Shown here one piece after another: positions 61,768 to 64,000 of a stretch of 64,000 nucleotides of DNA. This stretch comes from Paraburkholderia lacunae (lineage in GTDB: Bacteria; Pseudomonadota; Gammaproteobacteria; Burkholderiales; Burkholderiaceae): contig NZ_QHKS01000008.1 in assembly GCF_003353175.1 (NCBI RefSeq), positions 124,001 to 188,000 on the forward strand, read 5' to 3'. Below the pieces are notes generated by a model that saw only the letters and a program-made list of their open reading frames with translations, made no database searches and was not told the DNA's origin. The translations under genes were made by a program, and so were the position numbers. Each line of letters opens with the position of its first letter. Position 1 is the stretch's first letter.

Positions 61768-62061
61768 ATGGCCCCGGATCTGGATTCGCGGATCGAAACG
61801 TATTACGTGCGGGTGCGCGGCATGGTGCAGGGCGTCGGCTTTCGCCACGCGACCGTGCGGCAGGCGCACGCGCTCGGTCTCAAAGGATGGGTGGCGAATC
61901 TCGACGACGGTTCAGTCGAAGCCATCTTGCAAGGACCGGCCAACCAGGTCGACCGGATGCTGTCATGGCTGCGTCACGGGCCGCCGGCGGCGCGCGTGAC
62001 CGAGGTCGCAGGCGAAGAGCGCGCGACGGAAAAGCGTTACGAGCGTTTCGAGCAGCACTGA
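61768..62061 (+). CDS. acyP: Acylphosphatase
   Basis: A 97-residue acylphosphatase that hydrolyses carboxyl-phosphate bonds. The catalytic Arg and phosphate loop are in RVRGMVQGVGFRHATVRQA, and the Asn is in GLKGWVANLDDGSVEAILQG. The ATG at 61768 has GAGAGGA upstream and is preferred over the one at 61753. It is monocistronic, with a repeat patch at 61617-61750 just upstream. Confidence 0.95.
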   Translation: MAPDLDSRIETYYVRVRGMVQGVGFRHATVRQAHALGLKGWVANLDDGSVEAILQGPANQVDRMLSWLRHGPPAARVTEVAGEERATEKRYERFEQH

Positions 62062-62151
62062 GAACGCGTTCATGGACGGGCAAGGCGGTGCGTCATCACA
62101 TGGATGTCGCGCCGCTTTGCTGTTGGTTTCTCCCTAACCGCGCCGACGACC

Positions 62152-63132
62152 TCAACGCGTCACCAGCAAGCTCTCCGCAAAGCCCCATTCCTCTTCGATC
62201 CATTGATGGCTGCAGACAAAGCCGGCGTCGTCCGCAATCGCGGGTACTTCCTCGGCGCGATATTTGTGGCTGCTCTCGGTCCAGATCGTTTCGCCTTCTT
62301 TCAGCGTAACCGTCAATTGCGCCGCGCCCACGTGGACCGTGACGTCGCGTTTCGCGCGCAGATGCATCTCGATGCTGCGCGCGTCCGGATTGAATCGTGC
62401 GACGTGCTCGAACGCATCAAGCGGAAAGTCGCCACCGAGTTCGCGATTGATCCGCGCCAGAAGATTCAGATTGAACGACGCAGTCACGCCGATCGCATCG
62501 TCGTAAGCGGCCACCAGCACCGGCGTCGGCTTGATCAGATCGGTGCCGAGCAGCAACGCGTCGCCGGGTGCGAGCATGTTGCGGATATCGCGCAGAAAAC
62601 GCGTGGCCGCGAGCCGTCCGAAATTGCCGATGGTGCTGCCGAGAAACAGGACCAGTAAGCGTTCGTCCGACGCGCGGTTCTTGCTGACTTCGGCAAGGCC
62701 CGCCAGATAATCGCGCTCGTAACCGACAATCGAAATCCGTTCGATGTCGCCGAGCTCACGTCTGCATAACTGCAACGCGCTGCGCGAAATTTCAATCGGA
62801 CAGTATGAAGTCGGGCGTTTTTTACACAGCGCTTCCAGAATGCGCCGCGTCTTTCGCCCGCTGCCACTGCCGAGTTCGGCGACGGTGACGTCGTGCGGCA
62901 GGTGCGCGACGATGTCCGCGGCGTGCTTCGCCAACAGACGCTCTTCGGCGCGCGTCACACCGTATTCGGGCAGCACGGTGATCACCTCGAACAGCGCCGA
63001 TCCGACTTCGTCATACAGATATTTCGACGGCAGCTCTTTCTGCGGCGCGTGGGTCAGCCCGGCGCGGACCTCGGCGGCAAAGGCGGGGCTGGGGTTGGGT
63101 GATGCATTGTGCGAGAGGGCTGGCTGGGTCAT
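62152..63132 (-). CDS. egtD: Histidine N-alpha-trimethylating methyltransferase
   Basis: A 326-residue SAM methyltransferase of the EgtD family, which makes hercynine from histidine, the first step to ergothioneine. Marks are KYLYDEVGSALFEVITVLPEY, VTRAEERLL, the SAM loop VAELGSGSGRKTRRILEAL, and FLGSTIGNFG; the C-terminus has TESSHKYRAEEV. The ATG at 63132 was chosen as the start of similarity. EgtB is not in the window and may lie elsewhere, or the enzyme may serve a different route. Confidence 0.93.
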   Translation of the reverse strand: MTQPALSHNASPNPSPAFAAEVRAGLTHAPQKELPSKYLYDEVGSALFEVITVLPEYGVTRAEERLLAKHAADIVAHLPHDVTVAELGSGSGRKTRRILEALCKKRPTSYCPIEISRSALQLCRRELGDIERISIVGYERDYLAGLAEVSKNRASDERLLVLFLGSTIGNFGRLAATRFLRDIRNMLAPGDALLLGTDLIKPTPVLVAAYDDAIGVTASFNLNLLARINRELGGDFPLDAFEHVARFNPDARSIEMHLRAKRDVTVHVGAAQLTVTLKEGETIWTESSHKYRAEEVPAIADDAGFVCSHQWIEEEWGFAESLLVTR

Positions 63133-63625
63133 GCTGGCTCCAGTAGTCACATTCGATGGTCGGGGATGCTGGCCGGACGGCGGCCTGCGCGGCGAAAAGC
63201 AGTTGATGCACGCCGCTGAAAGAGGAGCGGACCGGATTCGCCGTGATGTGATGGCGCCTGTACCCGGACCAACAGATTGATGCTGCAAGACTCGTAGCAA
63301 GATTCGCGCTTGTGCGGCGAGGTTTGGCGTGTCGACGTCAGATTCGCCGGTTGCGCGTGAAGTTATGTTCTAGTGCATCGGCGCGCGATGCGCACGGAAT
63401 AAATGCAACGCGTTGCGCAAAAGTACGTGCGCCCTCGTCGGGTAACCCGTCTAGAATGCCCGCCTATGCCCGCTTGCGTCGAATATCGACGAATTACCGT
63501 AGTGCTTGTGCAGTGCCCGAACTGCTTGCTGCACGCTTGAGACAATCCAATCTAATGACAACAATCCAGGCCGCGCCGTTGCATGCTGCGCCGCACACCG
63601 TTCCGATTTCGCAGCGGGCCGCCCG
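63133..63625. other. Gene-free divergent gap between egtD and rarD
   Basis: These 493 bases hold both promoters. Several frames of 60-180 codons cross it without any recognisable domain. No repeat or terminator was noted. Confidence 0.45.
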
Positions 63626-64000
63626 ATGAACCAGTACGACCCAAAGCGCGGCATTGCGTTGTCGGTCGGCGCATCTGCTCTGTTTGCCTTGCTGTCGGGC
63701 TACGCAAAACTTCTCGCGCCGCTGAGCGGCCTCGATATCTTCGCGTGGCGCATCGTGTGGACCGTGCCGGGCGCATTATTGCTGATCGTTCTGCGCCAAC
63801 GTCTGCCGATCTTCCGGCAACTGATTGCCCGTATGGTCCGCGAGCCGGCGCTCAGCCTCTCGATGATCGCCGCCGCGGCGCTGCTCGGTCTGCAACTCTG
63901 GGTTTTTCTGTGGGCGCCGCTGCACGGCCGGATGCTCGAAGTGTCGCTCGGCTATTTTCTGTTGCCGCTGGTGATGGTGCTGGTTGGACGCTTCTATTAT
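63626..64000 (+). CDS. rarD: RarD-type EamA transporter (5' part only)
   Basis: 125 codons before the right edge encode MNQYDPKRGIALSVGASALF, then GLDIFAWRIVWTVPGALLL, ALLGLQLWVFLWAPLHG and EVSLGYFLLPLVMVLVGRF. This is the RarD subgroup of EamA permeases (10 helices expected, about 300 residues). The substrate is unknown. The ATG at 63626 has a poor ribosome-binding site (GGGCCGCCCG). Confidence 0.88.
   Translation, partial: MNQYDPKRGIALSVGASALFALLSGYAKLLAPLSGLDIFAWRIVWTVPGALLLIVLRQRLPIFRQLIARMVREPALSLSMIAAAALLGLQLWVFLWAPLHGRMLEVSLGYFLLPLVMVLVGRFYY

Overview
The window looks like the replication-origin region of the second chromosome of a Paraburkholderia/Burkholderia species. The evidence is high GC with strong third-position GC bias, Burkholderia-style gene content, a plasmid-type initiator gene (repA, 29990-31339), parA/parB with four TTTATGCGCATAAA parS sites (32457-33674), and a large field of 17-bp iterons of the form GGTGAGNNNNTNCGGGA. 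Species cannot be fixed from sequence alone.

Layout. 1-10026 is accessory metabolism and regulation: a cut-off exported protein, LysR with a divergent MFS exporter, EamA and AraC genes, a patatin, a ParE-type toxin-antitoxin pair, an HD protein, a GlxA-type regulator and an SDR. 10043-10496 is a distant iteron cluster. 10541-15625 is a five-gene chemosensory-like operon (transmembrane CheA-like kinase, MCP-tip protein, CheX-like protein, pseudo-receiver/CheX fusion, CheY) with no CheW, CheR or CheB. 16053-18070 holds an AlkD-like gene, a kinase remnant, a small lipoprotein and two more iteron groups, one of a variant type. 18256-24912 carries YkgJ, a barrel-like protein, TetR/DUF1348, YceI, kbl-tdh and a cupin-XRE regulator.

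24974-33674 is the replication and partition block: a LexA-like box, an unknown gene, a tyrosine recombinase with altered catalytic residues, a KfrA-like coiled-coil protein with a zinc ribbon, an AT-rich gap, a 19-site iteron array, the probable repA operator, repA, parB, parA and parS. All 16 iterons left of the kfrA-like gene read TCCCG/TCCTG...CTCACC on the + strand. All 19 to its right, plus one inside hpnD at 45957, read the other way. The polarity flips between 26590 and 28224.

34391-45280 holds arsC, an orphan ABC binding protein, a gntP fragment, a sigma/anti-sigma pair, a tiny secreted peptide, a DnaA-box cluster, an FMN reductase, a stress-protein-like gene, a hybrid kinase, and a CheY / CheC-like / PAS-GGDEF operon.

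45538-61475 is a near-complete hopanoid locus. hpnC, hpnD and hpnE make squalene, shc cyclises it, hpnH and hpnG build the side chain, hpnN, hpnM and an MlaA-type lipoprotein handle transport, an extra ispH supplies isoprenoid precursors, and hpnA and hpnB are associated. The window ends with acyP, egtD and the start of rarD. No rRNA, tRNA, CRISPR array or intact insertion sequence was seen.
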